Below are positions 27,773 to 37,032 of a stretch of DNA of 64,000 bases, one piece after another (the stretch's first letter is position 1; each line of letters starts with the position of its first letter). Position numbers and translations under genes: made by a program. Source of the stretch: CALDTK01 sp045110575 (GTDB taxonomy: Bacteria; Bacteroidota; Bacteroidia; Chitinophagales; Saprospiraceae); assembly GCA_045110575.1 (NCBI GenBank), contig JBGCGF010000013.1:60700-124699 (forward strand), given 5' to 3'. The notes under the pieces were generated by a model. That model ran no database searches. It was not told the DNA's origin and worked only from the letters and a program-made list of their open reading frames with translations.

Positions 27773-27803
27773 AGAGGCGTCGATGAAGTTCATCGACGCC
27801 TCT
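27773..27803 (-). terminator. Terminator of the giant PKD-type gene
   Basis: A perfect 14-bp stem, 27773-27786 with 27790-27803, has a 3-nt loop. The minus-strand 3' flank is T-rich (tttatttaaa). It lies 30 bp past the stop of the minus-strand gene. Confidence 0.8.
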
Positions 27804-27832
27804 GAAAGACTTAGCTATTCTTACTTACTGTA

Positions 27833-30800
27833 TCATTGCTTGATAAAGTAAGCTTGTAGGGGTTGGCCAGTATCCGTGAGAATTGATACACTGTACCAGC
27901 CTGGAGGTAAATTCACAAGCAGTAGTTCGGCACGATCAGCTGTCTGGACTAGTGAAGCAGCACTATACTGCTTACCGTCGACACCAACTAGGCGCAGACT
28001 TCCCCATTTTAGAGAACTCGATTCAGGCAAAATACCTGTAAGTGTTATCCGATCGGCTGCAGGGTTTGGTGCAACACTTAATAATGCCTCAAATTGAACA
28101 TCATCTTCTAAAGCCTTACTCTGTCTAGAAGAACGCTTACCCAAATCATCACAATCAGGGAATCGGATGTAACGAATCACATCACCTTCCTGAGGAATCA
28201 ATACGTCAATTTCTTTATCCTTACTATTTCGATCAGTCATTTTGATCGTCTCACGCTCAACCTTTGGGTTACCAAATAAGATCCAAGTACCTGATACTCC
28301 TTTAGGCGCGTAGATAAGGACTTCTGCTGCTGTAGGATCTGCAGATCCCAATTCTGCATGTGCGCCAAAAGAAGCACTGATTAGGCCGTATTCTCCTAAA
28401 TCTTCAACCATTGCATCTTCAAAAGGGATGTATGCAAAGTAGATATCCATTCCATCTTGCTCACCTTCACAGTAGACTTCGGGGTTTTCTCCAACTACAT
28501 TGTCAGGCGGAGTGCAATCTTCAGGTAGTTCAATGCATAGAGATGCAGAACACACACGCTCTCCATTGCACTTGACATCAAACCTGAAACAAAAGAGACG
28601 TTGCCCACTGTACGCCAATAGATCAAGACCGATAGCACTGATATTAAACCTCCCTGAACTCGCATCGTAAGTTCCATCTAAGTTGTACCGATCCCCACCT
28701 GGTGACACTTGTCCACTCATAGATCCAGTCTCACTGTGGATCTGAACTTCAAGCTTATTAGGATTACATCCTGCAGGTATTGGTACACTAACATTTTGAA
28801 GAGAAACTCCAAGAATAGCTGAATTACCCGTTGGTCCAGGACAAATAAAGCTTGTCCCACCTACAGTCGCTTCAAATTCACAAGGATCTAAACCACAGTC
28901 AAGCTCTTCATCTTCTTCACCCAAGCATACGACTTGCACATCACAGTAATTTCCTGAAGCACAAGAACCACCCGGCTCTACATAAGGAATAGTAATACAC
29001 ACATCGTTAAGAGGCTCGTCAAGATCAACTAGAACTTGACCTTCCAAGTTGAAATACGACCCTTCACTATCAAGGTAGATATCCCCGATGAATTCTCCTC
29101 CCGTTACGACAATGCCATCTACACATGCAATCAATCCAGGATCACCATCAGCCATACGTGCATGGTAGTTGATGTAATACAGATCACGCCCTGTCGGCGA
29201 AGTCAAGCATACGGTATTCTCCGCCACCCAATCTGGGCCATTACAAGATGACGCAGGGCAAGTAAGGCAAAAGCCCTCTGACTCTATATCGCAGAACTCT
29301 CCATTCAATAATTCGTACCTCACTGTAAGTGAATAATGACCATTTCCACAGTTGAGATAATCAACCCAATCTTGAACTAAACCTGATCCAGTAGGAGGGT
29401 TACACCCCATAGGAATAGGCCCAGATTCTGGTACAAAATTCCAAGACCACGCGCTGAAGCTACGAAAGCCTATAGATAAAACAGGTGGTGCATCAGCACA
29501 ATCAGTTATACAACCAGATAATAAATTCGGTAAATTTAAGGCTGGAATGACTTCAAAATTTGACAGCCCAGAAGAGCAGCCATTCACATCTACAGTCACA
29601 GCCCGCACTGCTCCACTTGTAAATAATGGTGAAATATTGAGCTGATTAGAATTCACTTGATAAAGCGAATTATTTACCAACCAGTTAACTGAAGAACCAT
29701 CTAAAGTTATAACTGAAACTTGGGCTGGGTTGCAACTTAGATCTGCTTCAATTACAGGAGGATCAGGTGCAGCCAAAACTTCAAATGACACACTTGCATC
29801 TTCACAAAAATCTCCAGAACCATTAAGCACTCGTATACTTAACGTATTGAGAAGCCCAGCCCCTAGGATTAGCAATGGACTAACGGTTGCGTCACCCAAA
29901 TCTAATACATGAAGTGAAGGAGAATTAGGTTGAAAATTTCCGTCAATTACAGTTGAATTCAACAGCAACTCGTACGTATAAGTAGAAGTAGTTGGAGCAG
30001 AAAGCAAGAACTGCAAATCATCGGTAGCGCAATAGCTCGACTGAAGTAGATCTAGGCTATTATTAAACGCCCCATTTACCATGATTGCTTCATTTAACGT
30101 TTTGCTACATCCTGCTAGATCTGAAACGATCAACGTAACACTGCTCGTATTAGAAACAAACACCTGCGGATCAGTTGAAGAAAATGGCTGCCAGGAGTAG
30201 TTATATGGCGGGTCACCTGCACTTCCTGCATCAGGAATAAAACTCAATAAAGTTCGAGAATTACAGACATTAGGACTTTGACCAATCTGGCCATCAAGCA
30301 CATTTGGGGTTACCATGATTTGCTGTGTTACAGATACTTTACAACCAATAGAATTAGTCACTGTAAGCGTTACAGGATATGTATCTGGCAGCGAATAGAC
30401 TTTTAATGGTTCGGCATTGAAACTACTCGATCCATCTCCAAAATCCCACTCATACACTGCATCCGGGTCTACACCTCCTATGATTTCGAATCTAAAGTCT
30501 TGTTCAACACAGATAGTCGGGAAGCCATCATTCACCACAAAATTAGCATTTGATTTTGCTGGCAAAGTGATCACCTCACAGTATTGCACCTGATAAGAAT
30601 CGCCAAAATTTTCGTACTCAAAACTAGAAAGTGGAGACATACATATTTCGACTTGAATTTCAGTCGGTGGCTGATTTATAAGAAAGACTTCTTCTCTACT
30701 CCCACCAAAGGCTAATAAAGGTCCACCTGATAGCGGACGCACCTCCCAATTATAATCATTCAAACCAATCTTATCAGCAACTAGTACATCTGTCAAATCT

Positions 30801-33800
30801 TCAACGTGAAGTAAGTACTTCCCTTCTTCAGCACCCATTCCACACTCTAAATAGTGATCCATGTGTGGGATATAGGGTATCTCCACTTGCTTCGTGGTCT
30901 CACCACATACTTGTACGCTTATATTTTGATCGTTTATGTAGTTTGCATCAACATAGGCGACCAGCTCAAATAAACCAGGATATGAGAACGTTTCGAATGG
31001 TGTATACTTATCCACATATTGCTCAAGCTCGCCACCAGTAGATCCAAAAAACTGTCCAACCGAAGGAACACCTTGCACTTCGTATGTGAAGCCTCTAATT
31101 TCAATGTCAGGATCATTCGCAATATCAACAAAGGGAGTACAGGTTGCTTGTCTGACAAATTCACCCACTTCTAAATAAGCTTCTATAGAACCTGGAGGCT
31201 TAGGGATTGCACTCCCTGGCCCTGGATTGATGATGTCTGTAATCTCCGGACAAATACCCTCGCATCCATCTGAATCGCAATCGAAACCTAAGGGAAATGC
31301 TTGCGTAATAGAACACTCAATAATATCACCCCCAACCGTATATGCTCGATCTACCGTAAGGAAATAATCGCAGTCTACATCAGGATCAATTTGAACAGTG
31401 ATCACATTTACGTTCGGCCCTGCACCTAGTGTTTCGGTCACTCCTCCACATACCCTAGTCCAAGTGTAATTACCTACCGATGCAGAACTAGAAGCAGGGG
31501 TAGATAGTCTAACATCTACTACTTGAGCCACACCTCGAATACACCTAGGACCTAGATAAAATGAAGCAATTTCCACTCCTGGGTTATAGAGAAATTCAAC
31601 ATCTCCGAAGACTACATCTTGAAAGCTACAGTCATCATAATAAACAGTAGCTTTTACTTGAGCTGTACCAAAAACTGGCTGAGAATTAAAGTCTGCTGGA
31701 TCAAAGACCCACGTCAGACCCGAGCTAAGATTTTCGAAGATGCTACCTGCCCTATCTGTAAGTACCCAATCTACCTTATCAACAGCCAAAGTGCCATTAG
31801 GTGTAAGGGTAAATGTACTACCACTTCCACTGCATACCACTGCTGGATCGATAGTCATGCCAGCACTCCCTGGGAGCTCTAAGGTTACAATTTCACTTAC
31901 GCGTTGAGCTTGATTACACAAATCGTAGTCAACCGTAATACTAGGCATTGTTGCAGAAGTAACATGCCAAAGGACTCCTACTTCTGAAGTTCCTTGGCCA
32001 GAGACTATACTTCCAGCATTCGGTGGATCAATTGTCCAATCGTAGTCCGTCCCGGATTGACAAGGGCTCATTGTTGTTCCACAAGCTAAGGTGAAGATGA
32101 CGGGGTCTTGATTGTCAATACAAAACCCAGGGAGATACTCAATTTCACTTGTTAGACCAGATAAATCGAGTGGTGTTACATCAATAACGAGTGGATCACT
32201 TTCGCATCCACCTTCAATTCGTTTGACCGTCAACTGATATGGCGGCATTTGGCCCCATTCAACAAATACGGTACTGCCAGTAGTGCTCATTGAAGGAGAA
32301 GGAGTTCCGTTAAATGTTCCTCCACTGACCTCCCACATGTAATCGCTATCAAAAGGGTCTGCTGTATATTCACTACTTCCTCCTAAGCAAATTTCTCTAG
32401 GGCCAGTAATCGCAGAAGCAACTATTGGATCTGTGCCCAATACTTTAATATTAAATACATCTTCGCAAGCTGGAAGAGGATCTATCGCCCCATTATATTT
32501 AAAATCATAAATACGCAAGGTTAAGTCCCCAACTTCCGTCATAGTGATTACGATCGGCGATCCTTGGTTGAAATCTAAATCCCCTGTTACCGTTCCTATT
32601 GAATAAGATGCTTCATATTTATCTGCTTCCGCATCATTGAAAATAATGCTCAAGTTTTGGCCATTACACAAGAGCGTATTATCAACTGACAATTCCGGTT
32701 TTCTATATATGGTGGCTCTACCAGTAGCTTGACAACCACCTACTGGATAAGAAAGTATCACTTCAGCCTCTCCGCTTGGAGCTTGCATAACACCCACTTG
32801 CACGGTAGAAGAGGTAGTGAGGCCAAAAGGAGTTAAATCTGTGAAATTCCAATCATAAATTGCTCCAGTCATGAAAGCTGTTGAAAGTACCCCGAAAGAT
32901 ACCGTGCACTCTCTATCAACCTCAACGTCGACCACAGAACCTACGATCGGCACTTCCAAAACAGTGGGTTCTAAACAGCCTAGGCAACTAGCAGGCGGTG
33001 TAAGGATCACCTGGCCTACCGTGGTCATGGTTACCATATCCCACACAACCGTAATAACAGAACCTGTGGTTGAGCTTACTGTTCCATTGATAGCAGACCA
33101 AGTTACATTTGGACAATCCCTTCCTGCACCGTTAATGAGATCAAGGGTGTAGGTAATTTCCTCACCTGCGCAAGCTGTTTCTCTACAAATCAGGTTGTAC
33201 TTGGGACTATCATCCACATTCACAATTGCAACATCTGTAACTTGCTCGCAATTGCAAGCTGTTCTCACCAGTAATTCTACGGTGTATTGGCCTGGGATTG
33301 AGAACGAATAGTCCAAAATGTTGCCTGGTATAAGCACACCATTTACTCTCCAGCCAATTATATTACTGCCAGGGTTTTGATCTAAGCCGAATATTAGTGT
33401 TTCATCCAAACAGATATTTATGTCGAGGTCTGGATCGTAGACATTATTAGTAATTGAGATATCTGGGACTTCTTCAACAACTCCAAAATAGGTGTATTCG
33501 TCTTCGCATCCACTAGCTGAGACGACGTTACTAGTAATCGAAAAACTACCTGCGCCGGTGTAGGTTCCTGTTACGGATTGACCAGACAAGCTTGATAGAT
33601 TAATTGCTCCAGTTGAAGACCAGCTCACATCTCCCATCGGAGATGCTGTAAACACATCTGATACATTATGCAAACAATGCACAAGGCCTGGAGGTCCATT
33701 ATATTCTTGACAATCAAAACCTTGGGTAGAGGTAATCAGGGCATCAACCGAAGGTTCAATGTTTATGGCTCTAGTCAAGGTGGTGCCTCCGTATTCTGCT

Positions 33801-34057
33801 GTGAGCGTAGCGGCACCTTCATTGCCAAACTCAATAGCAATAATACCAGTCGAAATATCTAAGACATTCCCTAAAACAGGATCGAGGGTCCACATGATCG
33901 GCCCAGGCCCAGTAGGTAGTGGATCCACATTATAGTTCACTAGATCACCAAGGCACGGAAACTCATCACTGGTTTCAATACTTTGCCCCATAGAGGAAGC
34001 ACACCAAAAAACGGTGACGAGTAAAACCGATAGTAATCGGCCGTTAAAGGAATACAT
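27833..34057 (-). CDS. Giant PKD-type surface protein with T9SS type A tail
   Basis: From ATG 34057 the product has 2074 residues and opens with a signal peptide ending in C-A-S-S-M-G-Q; a TTG five codons upstream is less likely. The body is a long series of immunoglobulin-like/PKD-type sandwich domains with many cysteines. The clearest is near residue 1200: Y-E-W-D-F-G-D-G-S-S-S, then Y-P-V-T-L-T-V-T-N-S-I-G-C. A Cys-rich C-terminal third (C-L-T-C-P-A-S-S-C, C-V-D-G-I-V-V-T-G-G) precedes the type A sorting domain (S-V-A-P-N-P-A-A-D-R ... L-P-P-G-W-Y-S-V-S-I). No enzyme motif is visible. A structural or adhesive surface role is inferred. It is divergently arranged, 63 bp from the gene at 34121, so the two may share regulation. 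Confidence 0.85.
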   Translation of the reverse strand: MYSFNGRLLSVLLVTVFWCASSMGQSIETSDEFPCLGDLVNYNVDPLPTGPGPIMWTLDPVLGNVLDISTGIIAIEFGNEGAATLTAEYGGTTLTRAINIEPSVDALITSTQGFDCQEYNGPPGLVHCLHNVSDVFTASPMGDVSWSSTGAINLSSLSGQSVTGTYTGAGSFSITSNVVSASGCEDEYTYFGVVEEVPDISITNNVYDPDLDINICLDETLIFGLDQNPGSNIIGWRVNGVLIPGNILDYSFSIPGQYTVELLVRTACNCEQVTDVAIVNVDDSPKYNLICRETACAGEEITYTLDLINGAGRDCPNVTWSAINGTVSSTTGSVITVVWDMVTMTTVGQVILTPPASCLGCLEPTVLEVPIVGSVVDVEVDRECTVSFGVLSTAFMTGAIYDWNFTDLTPFGLTTSSTVQVGVMQAPSGEAEVILSYPVGGCQATGRATIYRKPELSVDNTLLCNGQNLSIIFNDAEADKYEASYSIGTVTGDLDFNQGSPIVITMTEVGDLTLRIYDFKYNGAIDPLPACEDVFNIKVLGTDPIVASAITGPREICLGGSSEYTADPFDSDYMWEVSGGTFNGTPSPSMSTTGSTVFVEWGQMPPYQLTVKRIEGGCESDPLVIDVTPLDLSGLTSEIEYLPGFCIDNQDPVIFTLACGTTMSPCQSGTDYDWTIDPPNAGSIVSGQGTSEVGVLWHVTSATMPSITVDYDLCNQAQRVSEIVTLELPGSAGMTIDPAVVCSGSGSTFTLTPNGTLAVDKVDWVLTDRAGSIFENLSSGLTWVFDPADFNSQPVFGTAQVKATVYYDDCSFQDVVFGDVEFLYNPGVEIASFYLGPRCIRGVAQVVDVRLSTPASSSASVGNYTWTRVCGGVTETLGAGPNVNVITVQIDPDVDCDYFLTVDRAYTVGGDIIECSITQAFPLGFDCDSDGCEGICPEITDIINPGPGSAIPKPPGSIEAYLEVGEFVRQATCTPFVDIANDPDIEIRGFTYEVQGVPSVGQFFGSTGGELEQYVDKYTPFETFSYPGLFELVAYVDANYINDQNISVQVCGETTKQVEIPYIPHMDHYLECGMGAEEGKYLLHVEDLTDVLVADKIGLNDYNWEVRPLSGGPLLAFGGSREEVFLINQPPTEIQVEICMSPLSSFEYENFGDSYQVQYCEVITLPAKSNANFVVNDGFPTICVEQDFRFEIIGGVDPDAVYEWDFGDGSSSFNAEPLKVYSLPDTYPVTLTVTNSIGCKVSVTQQIMVTPNVLDGQIGQSPNVCNSRTLLSFIPDAGSAGDPPYNYSWQPFSSTDPQVFVSNTSSVTLIVSDLAGCSKTLNEAIMVNGAFNNSLDLLQSSYCATDDLQFLLSAPTTSTYTYELLLNSTVIDGNFQPNSPSLHVLDLGDATVSPLLILGAGLLNTLSIRVLNGSGDFCEDASVSFEVLAAPDPPVIEADLSCNPAQVSVITLDGSSVNWLVNNSLYQVNSNQLNISPLFTSGAVRAVTVDVNGCSSGLSNFEVIPALNLPNLLSGCITDCADAPPVLSIGFRSFSAWSWNFVPESGPIPMGCNPPTGSGLVQDWVDYLNCGNGHYSLTVRYELLNGEFCDIESEGFCLTCPASSCNGPDWVAENTVCLTSPTGRDLYYINYHARMADGDPGLIACVDGIVVTGGEFIGDIYLDSEGSYFNLEGQVLVDLDEPLNDVCITIPYVEPGGSCASGNYCDVQVVCLGEEDEELDCGLDPCEFEATVGGTSFICPGPTGNSAILGVSLQNVSVPIPAGCNPNKLEVQIHSETGSMSGQVSPGGDRYNLDGTYDASSGRFNISAIGLDLLAYSGQRLFCFRFDVKCNGERVCSASLCIELPEDCTPPDNVVGENPEVYCEGEQDGMDIYFAYIPFEDAMVEDLGEYGLISASFGAHAELGSADPTAAEVLIYAPKGVSGTWILFGNPKVERETIKMTDRNSKDKEIDVLIPQEGDVIRYIRFPDCDDLGKRSSRQSKALEDDVQFEALLSVAPNPAADRITLTGILPESSSLKWGSLRLVGVDGKQYSAASLVQTADRAELLLVNLPPGWYSVSILTDTGQPLQAYFIKQ

Positions 34058-34108
34058 TTTTAGTTTTTTCAAGAGTAAAGATTTTAGTCAGTAAACAATT
34101 CGGTTCAC

Positions 34109-34116
34109 TATATTTG
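34109..34116 (+). promoter_or_regulatory. -7 box next to the ATG at 34121
   Basis: TATATTTG matches TAnnTTTG exactly and ends 4 nt before ATG 34121, so a leaderless transcript is predicted for this start. An alternative is that translation begins at the in-frame ATG 34205, just before the hydrophobic signal sequence, which would leave a leader of about 80 nt. Confidence 0.45.
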
Positions 34117-34120
34117 AGAG

Positions 34121-36997
34121 ATGCATCCCAGCCAAAATGACCTACTTAACAAGGCCACCTTTTTCTCGGTATCCTCTCGGTCATGTCAAATTGCTGGGAA
34201 AGCAATGATTTGTACGTGCTTATTTATTTGGTTTTTTTTGTCCGACAATATCCATGCCCAATGCGACACCCTCCCCGTCGCTAAGCGCTGGGAATCAACA
34301 TATTACGATTCTTCCTATGTGGATTTTTCGAATGCAAGCCAACACGGTAACCCAGCTGTCGTTATTCCTGGAGGTGCACGAACTTCAACCGGTTCGGAGC
34401 ATTTATCGACAATCTCTTACCACAACGGCAATCCAAAATTCATTTTCAACGGAAATCAATTAGTTCGAGGAGGAGACTATGCGCTGCTCGCAAATGGGGT
34501 GACGCTTGGGTCGGATTCACTTAATGGTAATAGAATCCTAGGCGTTTCTGTCTATCAACATATGATGCTACCCTCACCTCGTGATACTAATAAGATCTTC
34601 ATTTTTCATTGCCAGGCTCATCGTACCCCTGCTTCTCCAGTAGACAGTGCTTGGGAGAATAACCTACCCGCATACCTTTCTATTTATGATGCTCAACTGG
34701 ACAGTTTTACCCTACGCGATAGTGTGCTGCATGGACGTGCTACTGAAAGTTGGACAGCCATGCGACATCCTGACGGGCAAAGCTGGTGGCTAGCCTCTAG
34801 AGTACACAGCCCGTCTGCTATTCTTACCTACAAGCTTACCAGCCAAGGTCTTGAGCCCTCCATCAATTCGATGGGCGGCTCTACTTTTGGTTGGAGAGAA
34901 GGAGCAGAAATAAGTGGAATTGCTTTCTCGCCATCTGGGCAGCGCATCGGCTGGGCAGTGCGCGCCTCGTCAAATACAGATAGTATTAAGGGCGAACATT
35001 GGATCATGGATTTTGATTGCAGCAGTGGTCAAGGCTCAAATCCCGTGCAGCTTGATAGCAATTTACTCTGGGCAGGGGGGGGGGCTGTTTGTTTCTCTCC
35101 TCAAGGAACTTATCTATACGGTCTAAAAGATGATACAACCGGACCAATTTTTAACCGTAGTATCCATCGCTACCGTATTGACTTGACATTAAACAATCAG
35201 CATGGAAGTGCAGAAGTAATTTTTAATAGTTCAAGGAATGGTGGCGTTGCACTTGGTCCAGATAACCGAATATATGGAGGCCCTGGCGCTAGTTTAAAAT
35301 ATATTGACTATCCAGATCGCTGGCAAGCATTTATTGATCCAAACACCAATGCTTTCCCTAGTGGAGCTAGATGTATAACTTACCCCCGAATTCCTACGGT
35401 GATCGCAGGAGCCAACCCTCCTCAAGTCCCTATTGACCTGCCCATACTGCGCCAGCCCAAACTTGCAGGTGAAAATTTTGTAGTCTGTGGTGATACATTA
35501 GACTATCAAATTCTAGAAAACTGCTACCAAGAGCTCACAAACGTATCTTATCAGCTAGGGCCAGGCATCAATGTGATTGCCGACAATACCCCACTACTTA
35601 CCCTTGCATTTGATACGACTGCGAGCCTAGATCCAGTGCGCTATATCGCACTACTGCATGAGCATCCCTGCCGTACGTATCGCGATACCTTTTGGCTTTA
35701 TGTAAATCAATGCTGCCCTGAAAGCATTGATGTTGATCAAATTTCAGCTTGTGACTCTGCACTTGTCCATGATCAATGGCAGTATACTTCTGATGATTAC
35801 ACGCAAACCTTTCAGAATTTTGAAGGATGCGATTCGACAAGCACCATACAACTAACGCTTTCGCAGTCGGTGGCTACAACTTCTGCTCTTAGTGTATGTG
35901 ACTCTGCGCTTGTGCATGGAAACTGGGTCACTATCTCAGGAGATTACCCCGCAAGCTTGACTACCGCACAAGGATGCGATTCGACCAGCACCATACAACT
36001 GACGCTCTCGCAATCGGTGGAGACAACTTCTACGATTGCCGGTTGTGATTCGGTGCTCGTGCATGGGGATTGGGTCAACACCTCAGGTGAATATCCTGCA
36101 AGCTTCAATTCTGTGCAGGGGTGTGACTCGACTAGTACCATCACCGTAACCATCAGTAGCCAACTCGTTTCATCCGAGCAACTCAGCGCCTGTGATTCTG
36201 CTTTTGTGGCGGGGCAATGGCAATTTGCAAGTGGTGACTACCCAGAGACTTTTCAAAGTGTGCAGGGCTGTGATTCAACGCATACTGTTCAGCTGAGCTT
36301 GGGTCAATCGGTGAGTACAAACGATATAATAAACGCTTGCGACTCTGCATTCATTCATCAAGAATGGATTTATGCCTCAGGTACTTATTCGCAGACCATT
36401 TCGAGTGCGATAGGCTGTGACTCGATGAGTACGATTGAGTTGGCCATTACACCGACTCCACCAATAATTCAATTGCCGACAGATACAACCTTGCCTGCTC
36501 AGGCTGGATATTTGCTTAATCTAGACAGCCTTGCAGCCTTCCTTTTTGATTGGCAACCACCAACCGCGGTTGATTGCTCAGACTGTTCTATTGTGGAAGT
36601 GATGGCAGGTTTTGCCGGAAGGCTAACCGTTGAAATTGGAGAAGCTCCTTGTAGTCAAACGGCATCCTTGCTTATCAATCGCGAAAACAAAGAGGCCAGC
36701 ACTTTTGCTACCCCAACCGCCTTTTCTCCCAACGGTGACGGCAACAATGATTTCTTTGAAATCGCGCTGCCTCCCGATGTTGAACTCTTGGAATTGGCAA
36801 TTTACGATCGCTGGGGTTCGATGGTGTACCAAGGTGCCTGCCCGTGTACACGCAATGCAAACGGCCTCATTGAAACCTGGGACGGCAATTATCAAGGCAA
36901 ACCTGCAAACCCTGCGGTGTTCCCGTGGATTGCACGCGTGCGAAATGCGCAAGGGGAAGAAAGATTGGAGAAGGGCGATGTGACGTTGGTGCGCTGA
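34121..36997 (+). CDS. T9SS type B protein with N-terminal propeller-like domain and five CDS repeats (paralogue 1)
   Basis: The 958-residue product has a signal sequence around residues 29-47 (C-T-C-L-F-I-W-F-F-L-S-D-N-I-H-A-Q). A propeller-like domain with G-P-D-N-R-I-Y-G-G-P follows to about residue 420. Five ~45-residue repeats come next, each opening C-D-S-A and closing G-C-D-S-T/M (residues ~545-780), built like the repeats of the gene at 2-2341. The C-terminus is a CHU_C type B sorting domain (F-S-P-N-G-D-G-N-N-D, Y-D-R-W-G, W-D-G-N-Y-Q-G). The gene contains a G10 homopolymer at 35075-35084 that keeps frame at its present length. It is a tandem duplicate of the next gene, 35 bp away. 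The ligand is unknown. Confidence 0.88.
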   Translation: MHPSQNDLLNKATFFSVSSRSCQIAGKAMICTCLFIWFFLSDNIHAQCDTLPVAKRWESTYYDSSYVDFSNASQHGNPAVVIPGGARTSTGSEHLSTISYHNGNPKFIFNGNQLVRGGDYALLANGVTLGSDSLNGNRILGVSVYQHMMLPSPRDTNKIFIFHCQAHRTPASPVDSAWENNLPAYLSIYDAQLDSFTLRDSVLHGRATESWTAMRHPDGQSWWLASRVHSPSAILTYKLTSQGLEPSINSMGGSTFGWREGAEISGIAFSPSGQRIGWAVRASSNTDSIKGEHWIMDFDCSSGQGSNPVQLDSNLLWAGGGAVCFSPQGTYLYGLKDDTTGPIFNRSIHRYRIDLTLNNQHGSAEVIFNSSRNGGVALGPDNRIYGGPGASLKYIDYPDRWQAFIDPNTNAFPSGARCITYPRIPTVIAGANPPQVPIDLPILRQPKLAGENFVVCGDTLDYQILENCYQELTNVSYQLGPGINVIADNTPLLTLAFDTTASLDPVRYIALLHEHPCRTYRDTFWLYVNQCCPESIDVDQISACDSALVHDQWQYTSDDYTQTFQNFEGCDSTSTIQLTLSQSVATTSALSVCDSALVHGNWVTISGDYPASLTTAQGCDSTSTIQLTLSQSVETTSTIAGCDSVLVHGDWVNTSGEYPASFNSVQGCDSTSTITVTISSQLVSSEQLSACDSAFVAGQWQFASGDYPETFQSVQGCDSTHTVQLSLGQSVSTNDIINACDSAFIHQEWIYASGTYSQTISSAIGCDSMSTIELAITPTPPIIQLPTDTTLPAQAGYLLNLDSLAAFLFDWQPPTAVDCSDCSIVEVMAGFAGRLTVEIGEAPCSQTASLLINRENKEASTFATPTAFSPNGDGNNDFFEIALPPDVELLELAIYDRWGSMVYQGACPCTRNANGLIETWDGNYQGKPANPAVFPWIARVRNAQGEERLEKGDVTLVR
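35075..35084 (+). repeat. G10 homopolymer inside a surface-protein gene
   Basis: Ten consecutive Gs encode Gly-Gly-Gly and the first base of Ala in W-A-G-G-G-A-V-C-F. The paralogue at the same codon positions reads gggggtgggg, which is not a homopolymer. Confidence 0.9.
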
Positions 36998-37032
36998 GTT
37001 ATCGTAATTTCATGCTTCTACAGCAATCGTAA

